Part shown: piece after piece, positions 32,390-45,319 of the stretch
Numbering within the stretch: the first letter of the stretch is position 1
Layout: the number at the start of each line of letters is the position of its first letter
NCBI RefSeq assembly: GCF_040802235.1
Contig: NC_133169.1
Coordinates: 45,639,034-45,703,033 of the forward strand
Origin: Manis javanica
Lineage: Eukaryota > Chordata > Mammalia > Pholidota > Manidae
Direction of reading: 5' to 3'
Length of the DNA stretch: 64,000 nt
The notes under the pieces: generated by a model
The model's database searches: none
Told to the model about the DNA's origin: nothing
What the model saw: the letters and a program-made list of their open reading frames with translations, nothing else
Made by a program: the position numbers and the translations under genes

Positions 32390-35300
32390 CTCCACCTGGC
32401 TTATTTCAGTGAGCGTAATACCCTCTAGCTCCATTCATGTTGTTGCAAATGGTAGGATCTGTTTTTTTCTTATAACTGAGTAATATTCCACTATGTATAT
32501 GCACCACATCTTCTTTATCATTCATCTACTGATGGACATTTAGTTTGCTTCCACAACTTGGCTATTGTAAATAGTGCAGCAATAAACATAGAGGTGCATC
32601 TGTCTTTTTCAAACTGGAGTTCTGCATTCTTAGGGTAAATTCCTAGAAGTGGAATTGCTGGGCCAAATGATATTTATATTTTGAGCATTCTGAGGAACCT
32701 ACATACTGCTTTCCACAATGGTTGAACTAATTTACATTCCCACCAGCAGTGTAGGAGGGTTCCTCTTTCTCCACAACCTCGCCAACATTTGTTGTTGTTT
32801 GTCTTTTGGATGGTAGCCATCCTTACTGGTGTGAAATGGTATCTCATTATGGTTTTAATTTGCATTACTCTGATGACAAGTGATGTGGAGTATCTTTTCA
32901 TGTGTCTGTTGGCCATCTGGATTTCTTATTTAGAGAACTGTCTATTCAGCTCCTCTGCCCATTTCTTAATTGGATTATTTGCTTTTTGTTTGTTGAGCTG
33001 TGTGAGCTCTTTATATATTTTGGATGTCAACCCTTTATTGGATCTGTCATTTATGAATATATTCTCCCATTCTGTAGGATATCTTTTTGTTCTATTGATG
33101 ATGTTCTTTGCTGTACAGAAGCTCTTCAGCTTGATATAGTCCCATTTGTTCATTTTTGCTTTTGTTTCCCTTGCCCAGGGAGATCTGTTCAAGAAGAGGT
33201 CACTCATGTTTGTGTCTAAGAGATTTTTCCTATGTTTTTTTCTAAGAGTTTTATGGTTTCATGACTTACATTCAAGTCTTTGATCCATTTCGAATTTACC
33301 TTTGTGTATGGGTTAGAGAGGGATTCAGTTTCATTCTCTTACATGTAGCTGTCCAGTTTTTCCAGCACCATTTGTTGAAGAGACTGTCATTTCCCCACTG
33401 TATGTCCATGACCCCTTTATCTAATATTAATTGACCATATATGTTTGGATTAATGTTTGGAGTCTCTATTCTGTTCCATTGGTCTGTGACTCTTTTCTTG
33501 TGCCAGTACCAAATTGTCTTGATTACTGTGGCTTTGTAGTAGAGCTTGAAGTTGGGGAGTGAGATCCCCCCCCAACTTTATTCATCCTTCTCAGGATTGC
33601 TTTAGCTATTTGGGGTCTTTGCTGTTTCCATATGAATTTTTGAATTATTTATTCCAGTTCATTAAACAATGCTGTTGGTAATTTGATACGGATTGCATCA
33701 AATGTGTATATTGCTTTGGGCAGGATGGCCATTTTGACGATATTAATTCTTCCTAGCCAGGAGCCTGGGATGAGTTTCCATTTCTTAGTAACCTCTTTAA
33801 TTTCTCTTAAGAGTGTCTTATAGTTTTCAGAGTGTAGGTCTTTCACTTCCTTGGTGAGGTTTATTCCTAGGTATTTTATTCTTTTTGATGCTATTGTGAA
33901 TGGAATTGTCTTCCTGATTTCTCTTTCTATTAGTTTATTGTTAGTGTATAGGAAAACCACAGATTTCTGTGTGTTAATTTTGTATCATGCAACTTTGCTG
34001 AGTTCCGATATTAGCTCTAGTAGTTTCAGAGTGGAGTCTTTAGGGTTTTATTATGTACAATATCATGTCATCTGCAAACAGTGACAGTTTCGCTTCTTCT
34101 TTACCAATCTGGATTCATTGTATTTCTTTGTTTTGTCTAGTTGCTGTGTCTAGGACCTCCAGTACTATGTTAAATAACAGTGGGGAGAGTGGGCATCCCT
34201 GTCTTGTTCCCGATCGCAGAGGAAAAGCTTTCAGCCTCTCGCTGTTCATTATGATGTTAGCTGTGTGTTTATCATATATGGCCTTTATTCTGTTGAGGAA
34301 CTTGCCTTCTATACCCATTATGTTGAGAGTTTTTATCATGAATGGATGTTGAATTTTGTCGAATGCTTTTTCAGCATATATGGAGATGATCATGTGGTTT
34401 TTGTCCTTTTTTTTGATGTGCTGGATGATGTTGATGGATTTTTGAATGTTGTACCATCCTTGCATCCCTGGAATGAATCCCACATGGTCATGGTGTATGA
34501 TCCTTTTGATGTATTTTTGAATTTGGTTTGCTAATATTTTTTTGAGTATTTTTGCATCTACGTTCATCAGGAATATTGGTCTGTAGTTTTCTTTTTTGGT
34601 GGGGTCTTTGCCTGATTTTGGTATTAGGGTGATGTTGGCTTCATAGATTGAGTTTGTGAGTATTACCTCCTCTTCTATTTTTTGGAAAACTTTAAGGAGA
34701 ATAGGTATTATGTCTTCTCTCTATGTCTGATAAAATTCTGAGGTAAATTCATCTGACCTGGAGATTTTGTTCTTGTGTATTTTTTTGATAACCACTTCAA
34801 TTTCATTGCTGGTAATTGGTCTGTTTAGATTTTCTGTTTCTTTCTGGGTCAGTCTTGGGAGGTTGCATTTTTCTAGGAAGTTGTCTATTTCTCCTAGGTT
34901 TCCCAACTTGTTAGCATATAGGTTTTCATACTACTCTCTAATAATTCTTTGTATTTCTGTGGGGTCCGTCGTGATTTTTCTTTTTTCATTTCTGATTCTC
35001 TTGATGTGTGTTGACTCTCTTTTCCTCTTAATACGTCTGGCTAGAGGCTTATCTATTTTGTTTATTGTCTCGAAGAACCAGCTCTTGGTTTCATTAATTT
35101 TTCCTATAGTTTTATTCTTCTCAGTTTTATTTATTTCTTCTCTGGTCTTTATTATGTCCCTTTTTCTGCTGACCTTAGGCCTCATTTGTTCTTCATTCTC
35201 CAATTTCAATAATTGTGACATTAGACCATTCATTTGGGATTGTTCTTCCTTCTTTTAATATACCTGGATTGCTATATACTTTCCTCTTAAGACTGCTTTT

Positions 35301-36193
35301 GCTGTATCCCACAGTAGTTGGGGCTTTGTGATGTTGTTGTTTGTTTCCATATATTGCTGGATCTCCATTTTGATTTGGTCATTGACCCATTGATTATTTA
35401 GGAGCGTGTTCTTAAGCCTCCATGTGTTTGTGAGCCTTTTTGCTTTCTTTGTACAGTTTATTTCTAGTTTTATGCCTTTGTGATCTGAGAAATTGGTTGG
35501 TAGAATTTCAATCTTTTGAAATTTACTGAGGTTCTTTTCGTGACCTAGTATGTGGTCTATTCTGGAGAATATTCCATGTGCACTTGAGAAGAATATTTAT
35601 GCTGTTGCTTTTGGATGTAGAATTCTATAGATGTCTATTAGGTCCATCTGTTCTAGTGTGTTGTTCAGTGCCTCTGTGTCCTTACTTATTTTCTGTCTGG
35701 TGTATCTGTCCTTTGGAGTGAGTGGTATGTTGATGTCTCCCAAAATGAATGCATTGCATTCTATTTCCTCCTTTAATTCTGTTAGTGTTTGTTTCACATA
35801 TGTTGGTGCTCCTGTACTGGGTGCATATATATTTATAACGTTTATATCCTCTTGTTGGACTGAGCCCTTTACCATTATGTAATGTCCTTCTATATCTTTT
35901 GTTATTTTCTTTATTTTGAAGTCTATTTTGGCTGATACTAGTATTGCAACATCTGCTTTTTTCTATGTGTTGTTTGCGTGAAATATTTTTTTCCATCCCT
36001 TAACTTTAAGTCTGTGCATGTCTTTGGGTTTGAGGTGTGTCTCTTGTAAGCAGCATATGGATGGGTCTTGCTTTTTTATCCATTCTATTACTCTGTGTCT
36101 TTTGATTGGTGCATTCAGTCCATTTACATTTAGGGTGATTATTGAAAGGTACATACTTACTGCCATTGCAGGCTTTAAGTTTGTGGTTACCAA
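32390..36193 (-). pseudogene. L1 copy A ORF2 (endonuclease/reverse transcriptase), frameshifted
   Basis: Pieces in several frames cover the protein in order: APE-type endonuclease N-terminus (ITLNVNGLNAPIKRHR, then CLQETH), GDINIPLTPKDR where related copies have GDFN, the RT region ([27 protein letters not shown]) and the C-terminal part (33207-32674). The RT motif A reads SIYAEKAFD: the usual catalytic Asp before AEKAFD is Tyr. With many frame breaks and this change it is non-functional. Endonuclease nicking and target-primed reverse transcription are its family role. Confidence 0.88.
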
Positions 36194-36361
36194 AGGTTCA
36201 AGGTTAGCTTCTTTACTATCTTACTGTCTAACTTAACTCGCTTATTGAGCTATTATAAACATGGTCTGATGATTATTTATTTCTCTCCCTTCTTATTCCT
36301 CCTCCTCCCTTCTTCATATGTTGGGTATTTTTTTCTGTGCACTTTTTAGGAGTGCTCCCAT

Positions 36362-37201
36362 CTAGAGCAGTTCCTGTAAGATGCCCTGTATAGGTGGTTT
36401 GTGGGAGGCAAATTCCCTCAACTTTTGCTTGTCTGGGAATTGTTCAATCCCTCCATATTTAAATGATAATCGTGCTAGATACAGTATTCTTGGTTCAAGG
36501 CCCTTCTGTTTCATTGAATTAAGTATATCATGCCATTCTCTTCTGGCCTGTAAGGTTTCTGTTGAGAAGTCTCATGATAGCCTGATGTGTTTTCCTTTGT
36601 AGGTGACCTTTTCTTTCTCTTTGGCTGCCTTTAATACTCTGTCCTTGTCTTTGATCTTTGCCATTTTAATTATTATGCGTTTTGGTGTTGCCCTCCTTGG
36701 ATCCCTTATCATGGGAGTTCTGTGTACCTCTGTGGTCTGAGAGGCCTTTTCCTCCCCTAGTTTGGGGAAGTTTTCGGCAATTATTTCTTCAAAGACACTT
36801 TCTATCCCTTTTTCTCTCTGTTCTTCTTCTGGTACCCCTATAATGCGGATATTGTTCTGTTTCAATTGGTCACTCAGTTCTCTTAATATTCTTTCATTAT
36901 TGGAGATCCTTTTATCTCTCTCTGCATCAACTTCTCTGCATTCCTGTTCTCTGTTTTCTAGTCCATTAATGGTCTCTTGCATCTCATCCATTCTGCTTTG
37001 AAGTCCTTCCAGAGATTCTTTTATTTCTGTATTCTCCCTCCTTAGTTCTTGCATATTTCTCTGTAAGTCCATCAGCATGGTTATGACTTTTGTTTTGGAT
37101 TCTTTTTCAGGAAGATTAGTTAAATCTATCTCCCCAGGTTTCTTCTCAGGGGAAGATGTAGAAGATGTCGAAGATGTCTGGGTTAGTCTTGTCTGGATCA
37201 A
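36362..37201 (-). pseudogene. L1 copy A ORF1 (RNA-binding protein), one stop
   Basis: From the ATG at 37201 the frame is open for 209 codons and stops at TGA (+ 36572-36574), in the phrase IRLS-stop-DFSTETLQ where related L1s have Ser. It then reads on to the natural stop near 36362. Visible parts in order: Ser/Thr-rich N-terminus, long heptad-rich coiled coil (about residues 35-110, with LQRNMQEL and LREL), RRM start NIRIIGVPEEE, and the ARRE motif of the C-terminal domain. ORF1p trimers package L1 RNA. Confidence 0.85.
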
Positions 37202-38038
37202 ATTTTTTTACCTTTTCATGTTAATAGGTGCAGTGGTATGCTATTGACTCGTCTGTTAGCTGGGAGAGTCAAAACTCTTTCCACTTGCTCCTGGCCTTTC
37301 TTTACTGGGACAACTGCGACTCCTAGTGGCTTGTGTTGGGCAATTGCATGTAGACTGGGTCTCTGTATCTTGCCCGTCCAGTATGGAGGAAGTTCCCATG
37401 CTGTGGGCATGGCCAGCCTCAGGCTTCTGCTCTGCTATGGTGGGGCCCCAGAGGGGTAATGGACAGGGGACTGTTTGGCTGTTTACCTCTGTGAGGGGTC
37501 TCAGAGCTGTTGCCCAGGGTATTAGTGTGGGCAGAGTCCCTGGAATTTCCAGCTGATGGACTCTAATGCTGGATGCTTCTGTCCAGCTGTGGGGACCCTG
37601 TCCCTTTAAGACTTTCAAAAAGCACTCACATTTCTTTGTCACAGGGGCACCGGCTTCAGGACCCGCTCACAGGTCTTACTGTCCTGCTTACCTACTTTCC
37701 AGCACCCCATGCATGCACTGTGTCTGTGCTCTGGTGCTGATGGCTAGGGCTGGGTGTTTAGCAGTCCTTGGCTCCCTCTCCCTCCCCGCTCCGACTCCCC
37801 TCCTCCTGCCAGGAGCTGGGGTGAGGGGCCTCAGGTCCCGCCAGGCTGGGGCTTGTATCTTACCCCTCTCACCAGGCGCTGGGTTCTCGCAGGTGTAGAT
37901 GTAGTCTGGCTGTTGTCCTGTGCCTTCTGGTCTCTCTTTTAGGGATAGTTTATTTGTTGTATTTTCAAAAATATATATGTTTTTGGGAGGAGATTCCCAC
38001 TGTCCTACTCATGCTGCCATCTTGGCTCTGCTTTCTTT
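37202..38038 (-). promoter_or_regulatory. L1 copy A 5' UTR / internal promoter region
   Basis: GC-rich 830-bp leader upstream of ORF1. The GCCAAGATGG near its 5' tip is the usual YY1-type motif that sets L1 transcription start. About 165 nt in, the sense strand reads CGCCTG|GTGAGA and shortly after GGGGTAAGA, both good splice-donor matches (+ 37863-37875). The first coincides with the end of homology in the mini-L1 at 63765. Promoter function is inferred. Confidence 0.65.
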
Positions 38039-38047
38039 TTTAAGGTT

Positions 38048-38720
38048 GTATTTTTCTGAAAAAATCTCTCTTGGAAGCCTGGACTTATCTCCATGGTTGG
38101 TGCTCCTCTCTTCATCCTGAGGTTCCATCCTTTGGAGGAGTAAGTCCCAGAGAAAGAGTATATAGAAAGTAAGCTTTTTTTTTGAGTCTTGATCTGAAAA
38201 GTCTTTATTTAGCCCTTGCACTTGTGTATCCTGACAGAGAATTCTAGGTTAGAGATAAACGTTCCATTGTCTTCTGGCCTCCCAGATTACCTTTGAAAAA
38301 CTGAAAGCCATTCTAATTCCTAGTATTTTGAAAGTGGCGTCCTCCTCGCCCCTTTCCCTCTCTTTGAGCTTGGAGGAGCTTCTATCCCTGCTCAGTATTC
38401 TGCAATTTTATGATGATGGGCTAGATTCTTGGCAGGTCTTTATACTATGAAAGCCCCTGTCCTTTAGTTCTGGGAATTTTTCAATTGTTTTGTTGATACT
38501 TTTCCCCCTTTCCTTAATTTCTCTCTTTTTAGAAACCCTAAGCCTTAGCTACTGGATATCCTGGATTGGCATTCTCTTTTCTTTGACCTTCCTTTCTTTC
38601 TTTCTTTTTTTTTTTTATTTTCTGAGAATTTTCATTAATTTTATCTTCTAACTCTTCTGTTGAGTTTTTAATGTCAGCTACCATGCTTTTAATTCCTGAG
38701 AGCTCCCCTTAAATTTTTTT
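38048..38720 (-). mobile_element. Older L1/HAL1-type ORF1 fragment between the two L1s
   Basis: Antisense text such as GTCTTCTGGCCTCCCAGATT, GCCATTCTAATTCCTAGTAT and TTTAGTTCTGGGAATTTTTC follows the order of the antisense L1 ORF1 coding strand, seen better preserved at 36360-37100, but far more diverged. HAL1 or an old L1M is likely. No frame survives. Confidence 0.5.
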
Positions 38721-39139
38721 TGACTGTTTCTTTTAACATACTGTTATTTATTTTATTTTAGTATCATTAATCTACTATTACATGAAAAACTTTATGTTTA
38801 CCAGGCTGGCGCCTTCAACAAGTCCCCCTCACATACCCCTTCACAGTCAATGTCCATCAGCGTAATAAGATGCAGTAAAATCACAACTTGTCTTCTCTGT
38901 GTTGCACAGCCCTCCCTGTGCCCCCTCAACATTATACATGCTAATTGTAATGCCCCCTTTCTTTTTCTCACCCTTATCCCTCCCTTCCCAACCATCCTCC
39001 CCAGTCCCTTTCCCTTCATAACTGTTAGTCCATTTGTGGGTTCTGTGATTCTGCTGCTGTTTTGTTCCTTCAGTTTTTCTTTGCTCTTATACTCCACATA
39101 TGAGTGAAATCATTTGGTTTCTCCACCTGGCTTATTTCC

Positions 39140-42100
39140 CTAAGCATAATACCCTCTAGCTCCATCCATCCATGTTGTTGCAAATTGTAGGATTTGTTTT
39201 CTTCTTATGGCTGAATAATATTCCATTGTGTATATGTACCATATCATCTTTATCCATTCATCTACTGATGGACATTTAGGTTGCTTCCATTTATTGACTA
39301 ATGTAAATAGTGCTGCAATAAACATAGGGGTGCATCTGTCTTCTTTAAACTGGGCTGCTGCATTCTTAGGGTAAATTCCTAGAAGTGGAATTGCTGGGTC
39401 AAATGGTATTTCTATTTTGAGCTTTATGGGGAACCTCCATATTGCTCTCCACAATGGTTGAATTTACATTCCCACCAGCAGTGTAGGAGGGTTCCCCTTT
39501 CTCCAAAACATCACCAACATTTGTTGTTGTTTGTCTTTTGGATGGTGGAAATCCTTACTGGTGTGAGGTGACATCTCATTATGGTTTTAATTTGCATTTC
39601 TCTGATGACAAGCGATGTGGAACATCTTTTCATGTGTCTGTTGGCCATCTGAATTTTTTCTTTAGAGAACTGTCTATTCAGCTCCTCTGCCCATTTTTTA
39701 ATTGGATTATTTGTTTTTTGTTTATTGAGGTGTGTGAACTCTTTATATATTTTTGATGACAACCCGTTATTGGATCTGTCATTTATGAATATATTCTCCC
39801 ATATTTTAGGATACCTTTTCATTCTATTCATGGTGTCCTTTGCTGTACAGAAGTTTTTCAGCATGATATAGTCCCACCTGTTCATTTTTGCTTTTGTTTC
39901 CCTTGCCTGGGGAGATATGTTCATGAAGAAGTCACTCATGTTTATGTCCATGAGATTTTTGCCTATGTTTTTTTCTAAGAGTTTTATGGTATCATGACTT
40001 ACATTCAAGTCTTTGATCCATTTCGAATTTACTTTTGTGTATGGGATTAGACAAAGATCCAGTTTCATTCTCTTACATGTAGCTGTGCAGTTTTGCCACC
40101 ACCAAGTGTTGAAGAGGCTCTCATTTCCCCATTGTATGTCCATGGCTCCTTTATCATATATTAATTGACCAGATATGCTTGGGTTAATGTTTGGAGTTTC
40201 TGCTCTGTTCCCCTGGTCTGTGTGTCTGTTCTTGTGCCAGTACCAAATTGTCTTGATTACTGTTTCTTTGTAGTACAGCTTGAATTTGGGAAGTGAGATT
40301 TCCCCTGCTTTATTCTTTCTTCTCAGGGTTGCTTTGGCTATTTGGGGTCTTTTGTGGTTCCATATGAATTTTAAAACTATTTGTTCCAGTTTGTTGAAGA
40401 ATGTTGTTGGTATTTTGATAGTAATTGTATTGATTCTGTAGATTACGTTAGGCAGGGTGGCCATTTTGACAATATTAATTCTTCCTAGCCAAGAGCATGG
40501 AATGAGTTTCCATTTCTTAGTGTCCTCTTTAATTTCTTCTGAGTGTCTTGTAGTTTCCAGTGTATAGGTCTTTCACTTCCTTGGTTAGATTTATTCCTAG
40601 GTATTTTATTGTTTTTGATGCAATTGTGAATGGAATTGTTTTCCTGATTTCTTTTTCTGTTAATTCATCTTTAGTGTATATAGGAAAGCAACAGATTTTT
40701 GTGTATTAATTTTGTATCCTGCAACTTTGCTGATTTCAGATATTAGTTCTAGTAGTTTTGTAATGGAGTCTTTAGGGTTTATATGTACAATATCATGTAA
40801 TCTGCAAATAGTGATAGTTTGACTTCCTTTTTACCAATCTGGATGCCTTGTATTTCTTTGCATTGTCTGATTGCTGTGGCTAGAACCTCCAGTACTATAT
40901 TGAATAACAGTGGGGAGAGTGGGCATTTCTGTCTTGTTCCTAATCTTAGAGGAAAAGCTTTCAGCTTCTTGCTGCTAAGTATGATGTTGGCTGTGTCTTT
41001 GTCATATATGGCCTTTATTATGTTGAGGTACTTGCCCTCTATACCCATTTTGTTGAGAGTTTTTATCATGAATGGATGTTGAATTTTGTCGAATGCTTTT
41101 TCAGTATGTATGGAAATGATCATGTGGTTTCTGTCCTTCTTTTTGTTGATGTGGTGGATGATGTTGATGGATTTCTGAATGTTGTACCAGCCTTGCATCC
41201 CTGAGATGAATCCCTCTTGGTCATGGTGTATGATTCTCTTGATGTACTTTTGAATTCAGTTTGTTAATATTTTGTTGAGTATTTTTGCATCTATGTTCAT
41301 CAGGGATATTGATCTGTAATTTTCTTTTTTGGTGGGGTCTTTGCCTGGTTTTGGTATTAGAGTGATGCTGGCTTCATAGAATGAGTTTGGAAGTATTCCC
41401 TCCTCTTCTATTTTTTGGAAAACTTTAAGGAGAATGGGTATTATGTCTTCTCTATAAGTCTGATAAAATTCAGCACTGAATCCATCTGGCCTGGGGGTTT
41501 TGTTCTTGGGTAGTTTTTTTATTACCACTTTAATTTCTTTGCTGGTAATTGGTCTGTTTAGATTTTTCTTCCTTGGTCAGTCTTGGAAGGTTCTACTTTT
41601 CTAGGAAATTCTCCATTTCTTCCAGGTTTTGCAACTTGTCAGCATATAGATTTTTGTAGTATTTTCTAATAATTTTTTGTATTTCTGTGGGATCCATTGT
41701 GATTTTTCCTATCTCATTTCTGATTCTGTTGATGTGTGTGGATTCTCTTTTTCTCTTAATAAGTCTGGCTAGGGGCTTATCTATTTTGTTTATTTTTTCA
41801 AAGAACCAACTCTTGCTTTCATTGATTTTTTCTATTATTTTATTGTCCTCAATTTTATATATTTCATCTCTGGTCTTTATTATGTCCATCCTTCTTCTGA
41901 CTTTGGGCCTCATTTGTTCTTCTTTTTCCAGTTCCAATAATTGTGACTTTAGACTATTCATTTGGAAATGTTCTTCCTTCTTTAGATAGGCCTAGATTGC
42001 TATATACTTTTCTCTTAAAACTGCTTCCACTGCGTCCCACAGAAATTGGGGCTTTATGCTGTTGGTCATTTGTCCCCGTATATTGCTTGATCTCTGTTTT

Positions 42101-42924
42101 AATTTGGTCATTGATCCATTGATTATTTAGAAGCATGTTGTTAAGCCTCCATGTATTTGTGTACCTTTTTGTTTTCTTTGTACAATTTATTTCTGGTTTT
42201 ATGCCTTTGTGGTCTGAGAAGTTGTTTGGTAGAATTTCAGTCTTTTTGAACTTACAAAGGCTCGTTTTGTGGCCCAGTATGTGGGCTATTCTGGAGAATG
42301 TTCCATGTGCACTTGAGAAGAATATGTATCCTGCTGCTTTTGGGTGTAGAGTTCTGTAAATGTCTGTTAAGTCCATCTGTTCTAGTGTGTTGTTCAGTGC
42401 CTCTGTGTCCTTACTTATTTTCTGTCTGGTGGATCTATCCTTTGGAGTGGGGGTCATGTTGAAGTCTCCTAAAATGAATGCATTGCATTCTATTTTCTCC
42501 TTTAATTCTGTTAGTATTTGTTTCACAAATGTTGGTGCTCCTGTATTGGGTGCATATATATATTTATAATGGTTACATACTCTTGTTGGGCTGACCCTTT
42601 TATCATTTTGCAATGTCCTTCTTTATCTCTTGTTACTTTCTTTATTTTGAAGTCTATTTTGTCTGATATCAGTAGTGCTACACCTGCTTTTTTCTCCCTA
42701 TTGTTTGCCTGAAGTATGTTTTTCCATCCCTTGACTTTTAGTCTGCGTATGTCTTTAGGTTTGAGGTCAGTCTCTTGTAAGTAGCATATAGATGGGTTTT
42801 GCTTTTTTATCCATTCTATTACTCTGTGTCTTTTGATTGGTGTATTCAGTCCATTTACATTTAGGGTGATTATTGAAAGATATGTACTTATTGCCATTGC
42901 AGACTTTAGATTTGTGGTTACCAA
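39140..42924 (-). pseudogene. L1 copy B ORF2, frameshifted, catalytic residues lost
   Basis: The best-preserved piece is a 317-codon C-terminal block (40464-39511). The endonuclease spans two frames: ITLNVNGLNTPIKRHR with CYLQETD where QETH is usual, then GDFNMTPTPKDRSTRQK and the SDHKGI active-site segment. The RT motif A reads SIHTEKAFD, lacking the catalytic Asp, and the polymerase motif reads FADY instead of FADD. Each change alone should abolish reverse transcription. The final C-terminal piece is at 39454-39140. Confidence 0.88.
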
Positions 42925-43199
42925 TGGTTCAAGGTTAACTTCTTTCCTATCTGTCTAATTTAACTTGGTTATTAAGCTATTATAAGCACAGTTTGATGAT
43001 TCTTTATTTCTCTCCCTTATTATTCTTCCTCCTCCATTTTTTAATGTTAAGTGTTTTATTCTGTGTTATTTTGTGTTTCCTTTGAATGCTGTTGTGAGTA
43101 TTTGATTTTATTTTTTTGCCCTTAGTTAGTATTTGGTTGGTCTCCTTTCTTTGGTGTGATTTTATTTTCTCTGGTGACATCTATTTAGCCTTAGGAGTG

Positions 43200-44018
43200 T
43201 TTCCATCTAGAGCAGTCCCTCTAAAATACCCTGTAGAGGTAGTTTGAGGGAGGCAAATTCCCTCAACTTTTGCTTGTCAGGGAATTGTTTAATCCCCCTT
43301 CATATTTAAATGATAATCGTGCTGGATACACTATTCTTGGTTGAAGGCCCTTCTGTTTCATTGCATTAAATATATCATGCCATTCTCTTCTGGCCTGTAA
43401 GGTTTCTGTTGAGAAGTCTGATGATAGCCTGATGGGTTTTCCTTTGTAGGTCACCTGTTTTTCTCTCTCTGGCTGCCTATAATACTCTGTTCTTGTCTTT
43501 GATCTTTGCCATTTTAATTACTATATGTATTGGTGTTGTCCTCCTTGGGTCCTTTGTGTTGGGAGTTCTGTGGGCGTCCATTTTCTGAGAGACCATTTCC
43601 TCCCCCAGTTTGGGGAAGTTTTCAGCAATTATTTCTTCAAATACACTTTCTATCCCTTTCTCTCTCTTCTTGTTGCAGTAACCCTATAATGGAAATATTG
43701 TTCCATTTGGATTGGTCTCACAGTTCTGTTAATATTCTTTCATTCCTGGAGATCCTTTTATCTCTCTCTGCCTCAGCTTCTCTGTGTTCCTGTTCTCTGA
43801 TTTCTATTCCATTAATGGCATCTTGCACCTCATCCAGTCTGCTCTTAAGTCCTTCCAGAGATTGTTTTATTTCTGTATTTTCCCTCCCAACTTTACCCTT
43901 TACCTCTTGCATAGATCTCTGCAGATACATCAGCATGGTTATGACCTATATTTTTAATTCTTTTTTGGGGAGATTGGTTAAGTCTATCTCCCCAGACCCT
44001 CTCTCAGAGGTTGTATGA
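43200..44018 (-). pseudogene. L1 copy B ORF1, broken
   Basis: Two open pieces remain: the coiled coil (43936-43718, LMYLQRSMQEVKGKVGREN and following heptads) and the C-terminal domain (43454-43263, IRLSSDFSTETLQARRE), in different frames. At the position where copy A has its stop, copy B keeps Ser. The RRM part between them is frame-disrupted. Confidence 0.8.
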
Positions 44019-45319
44019 GTAATTCTGGACAGGACCAAATTCTTCCTCCTTTTCATGGTAATAGACATAGCTGTAGGCAGGTAGCATGTGTGTCAGCTGG
44101 GAGAACAAAGTCCTTTCCTGCTTGCTGGTTGACTTGCCATTCTCTGCTGCCTTTGTCGGTTACCCGCACTCATGGAACAGCCTCTGGGTTAATCCCGTAA
44201 GCTGCTGGGGGTTGGATCTCCTTTGGAGCAGTGCAGAGCCCTGTGGGGAGTAGCAAGCATGCCAGGTGTGTTCTCCTATGAGAGCCGCGCCCCTGCCAGG
44301 CATGTGAGTACTGGTGGCAGCCTTTGTTCAGGCCCTGGTGGCTGTGCGCTGGGAGGAAATTCTGGCAGCTGCTGGGGGTACAGCTGCTCCTGAGCCCCTC
44401 TGGAGCCACCGCCACCAGCATGTGTGTCTCCCAGGCACCTCTGGCACTGCTGCTGCTGCACACACCCACTACCCACCTCAGGTGTGTGCAGCCACTCTCC
44501 CGCTGGGCTGGTGTTTCAGGATCTGTGCCAGCTGGAGTAATGACTGGCTGGCTGCTTATGACCCTGAGGGGCTTCAGGGCTGTGCTGCCACCCAGGTGTT
44601 AGGATGCCTGGAGTTCCCCAGGATTCCCAGCTGCTGGGCTGAGTGTGCCTGGATGATTTCATCCAGCTGTGAGGTCCCTGTCCCTTTAAGACTTTCAAAA
44701 AGCTCTCGCTTTTCTTTTGTCCCAGGGCAGCCAGCTGTGGTGACCCGCTTGCACATTTTACTTTTCCGTTTCTTTAATATCCAGCACACCATGCACCATG
44801 TGTCTGTGCTCCCAGTGTGGATTACTAGAGGTCACTGTTTAGTAGTCCTGGGCTTTCACTCCCTCCCCTCTCTGACTCCTTTCTTTCCAAGTGGGATCTG
44901 GGGTGACGGTGGGGGCACTTGGGTCCCACCAGGCCATGGCTGGTATCTTACCCCCTTTGTGTGATGCTGAGTTCTAGCAGATGTAGATGTAGCCGGCCTG
45001 TTGTACTATATCCACTGGTCTCTCTTTTAGGAATAGTTGTATTTGTTGTATTTTTAAAAATATGTATGTTTTTGGGAGGAGATTTCTGCTGAACTACTCA
45101 TGCCACCATCTTGGCTCCTCCCCCCTGATTGTTCTTTAAAAAAAAATTCCTCTGCATGTTCCTTTTCCTTTACCTAGCCTTTATTTTTATTTTGAAAGAA
45201 TTTACTGAATAAGTAGTGCATATATGGATATGAAGAAAATATTCAGTGAAAGATGAAGGTCTCTTCCCACTTCTGTCCTTCATTCCCATCTCAGTGATCC
45301 CATCTGTCATCTTCACCAG

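Larger units (their letters stand above)
32003..38038 (-). mobile_element. Near full-length L1 (copy A), inactive
   Basis: A 6.0-kb minus-strand L1 with all parts: a 5' end starting at the AGAGCCAAGATGGCAGCATG motif (+ 38011-38030), a 5' UTR of about 830 bp, ORF1 (36362-37201), ORF2 (about 32390-36193), a 3' UTR and an A-rich tail (T-run at 32001-32020). TTTAAGGTT at 31994-32002 and 38039-38047 is a short target-site duplication. Both ORFs are interrupted, so it cannot move autonomously. It belongs to the same lineage as copy B and lies in the same orientation, 0.7 kb from it. Confidence 0.9.
38737..45126 (-). mobile_element. Full-length L1 (copy B), inactive
   Basis: A 6.4-kb minus-strand L1, complete at both ends. 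The 5' tip is GGGGGGAGGAGCCAAGATGG (+ 45107-45126), the exact style of a mammalian L1 start, and the 3' tail is the T-rich tract at 38742-38762. Flanks TGACTGTTTCTTTTAA (38721-38736) and TGATTGTTCTTTAA (45127-45140) look like a TSD blurred by T-run slippage. The 5' UTR (about 1.1 kb) is GC-rich. ORF1 and ORF2 are both broken. Closely related to copy A. Confidence 0.9.

Noticed and set aside
34767-35258. 163-codon hydrophobic + strand ORF resembling a membrane protein
   Set aside because: Complement of Lys/Glu-rich L1 ORF2; the antisense of such codons gives Leu/Phe/Ser-rich pseudo-membrane proteins.
44314-44964. 216-codon + strand ORF
   Set aside because: Lies in the GC-rich L1 copy B 5' UTR, antisense; no family resemblance.
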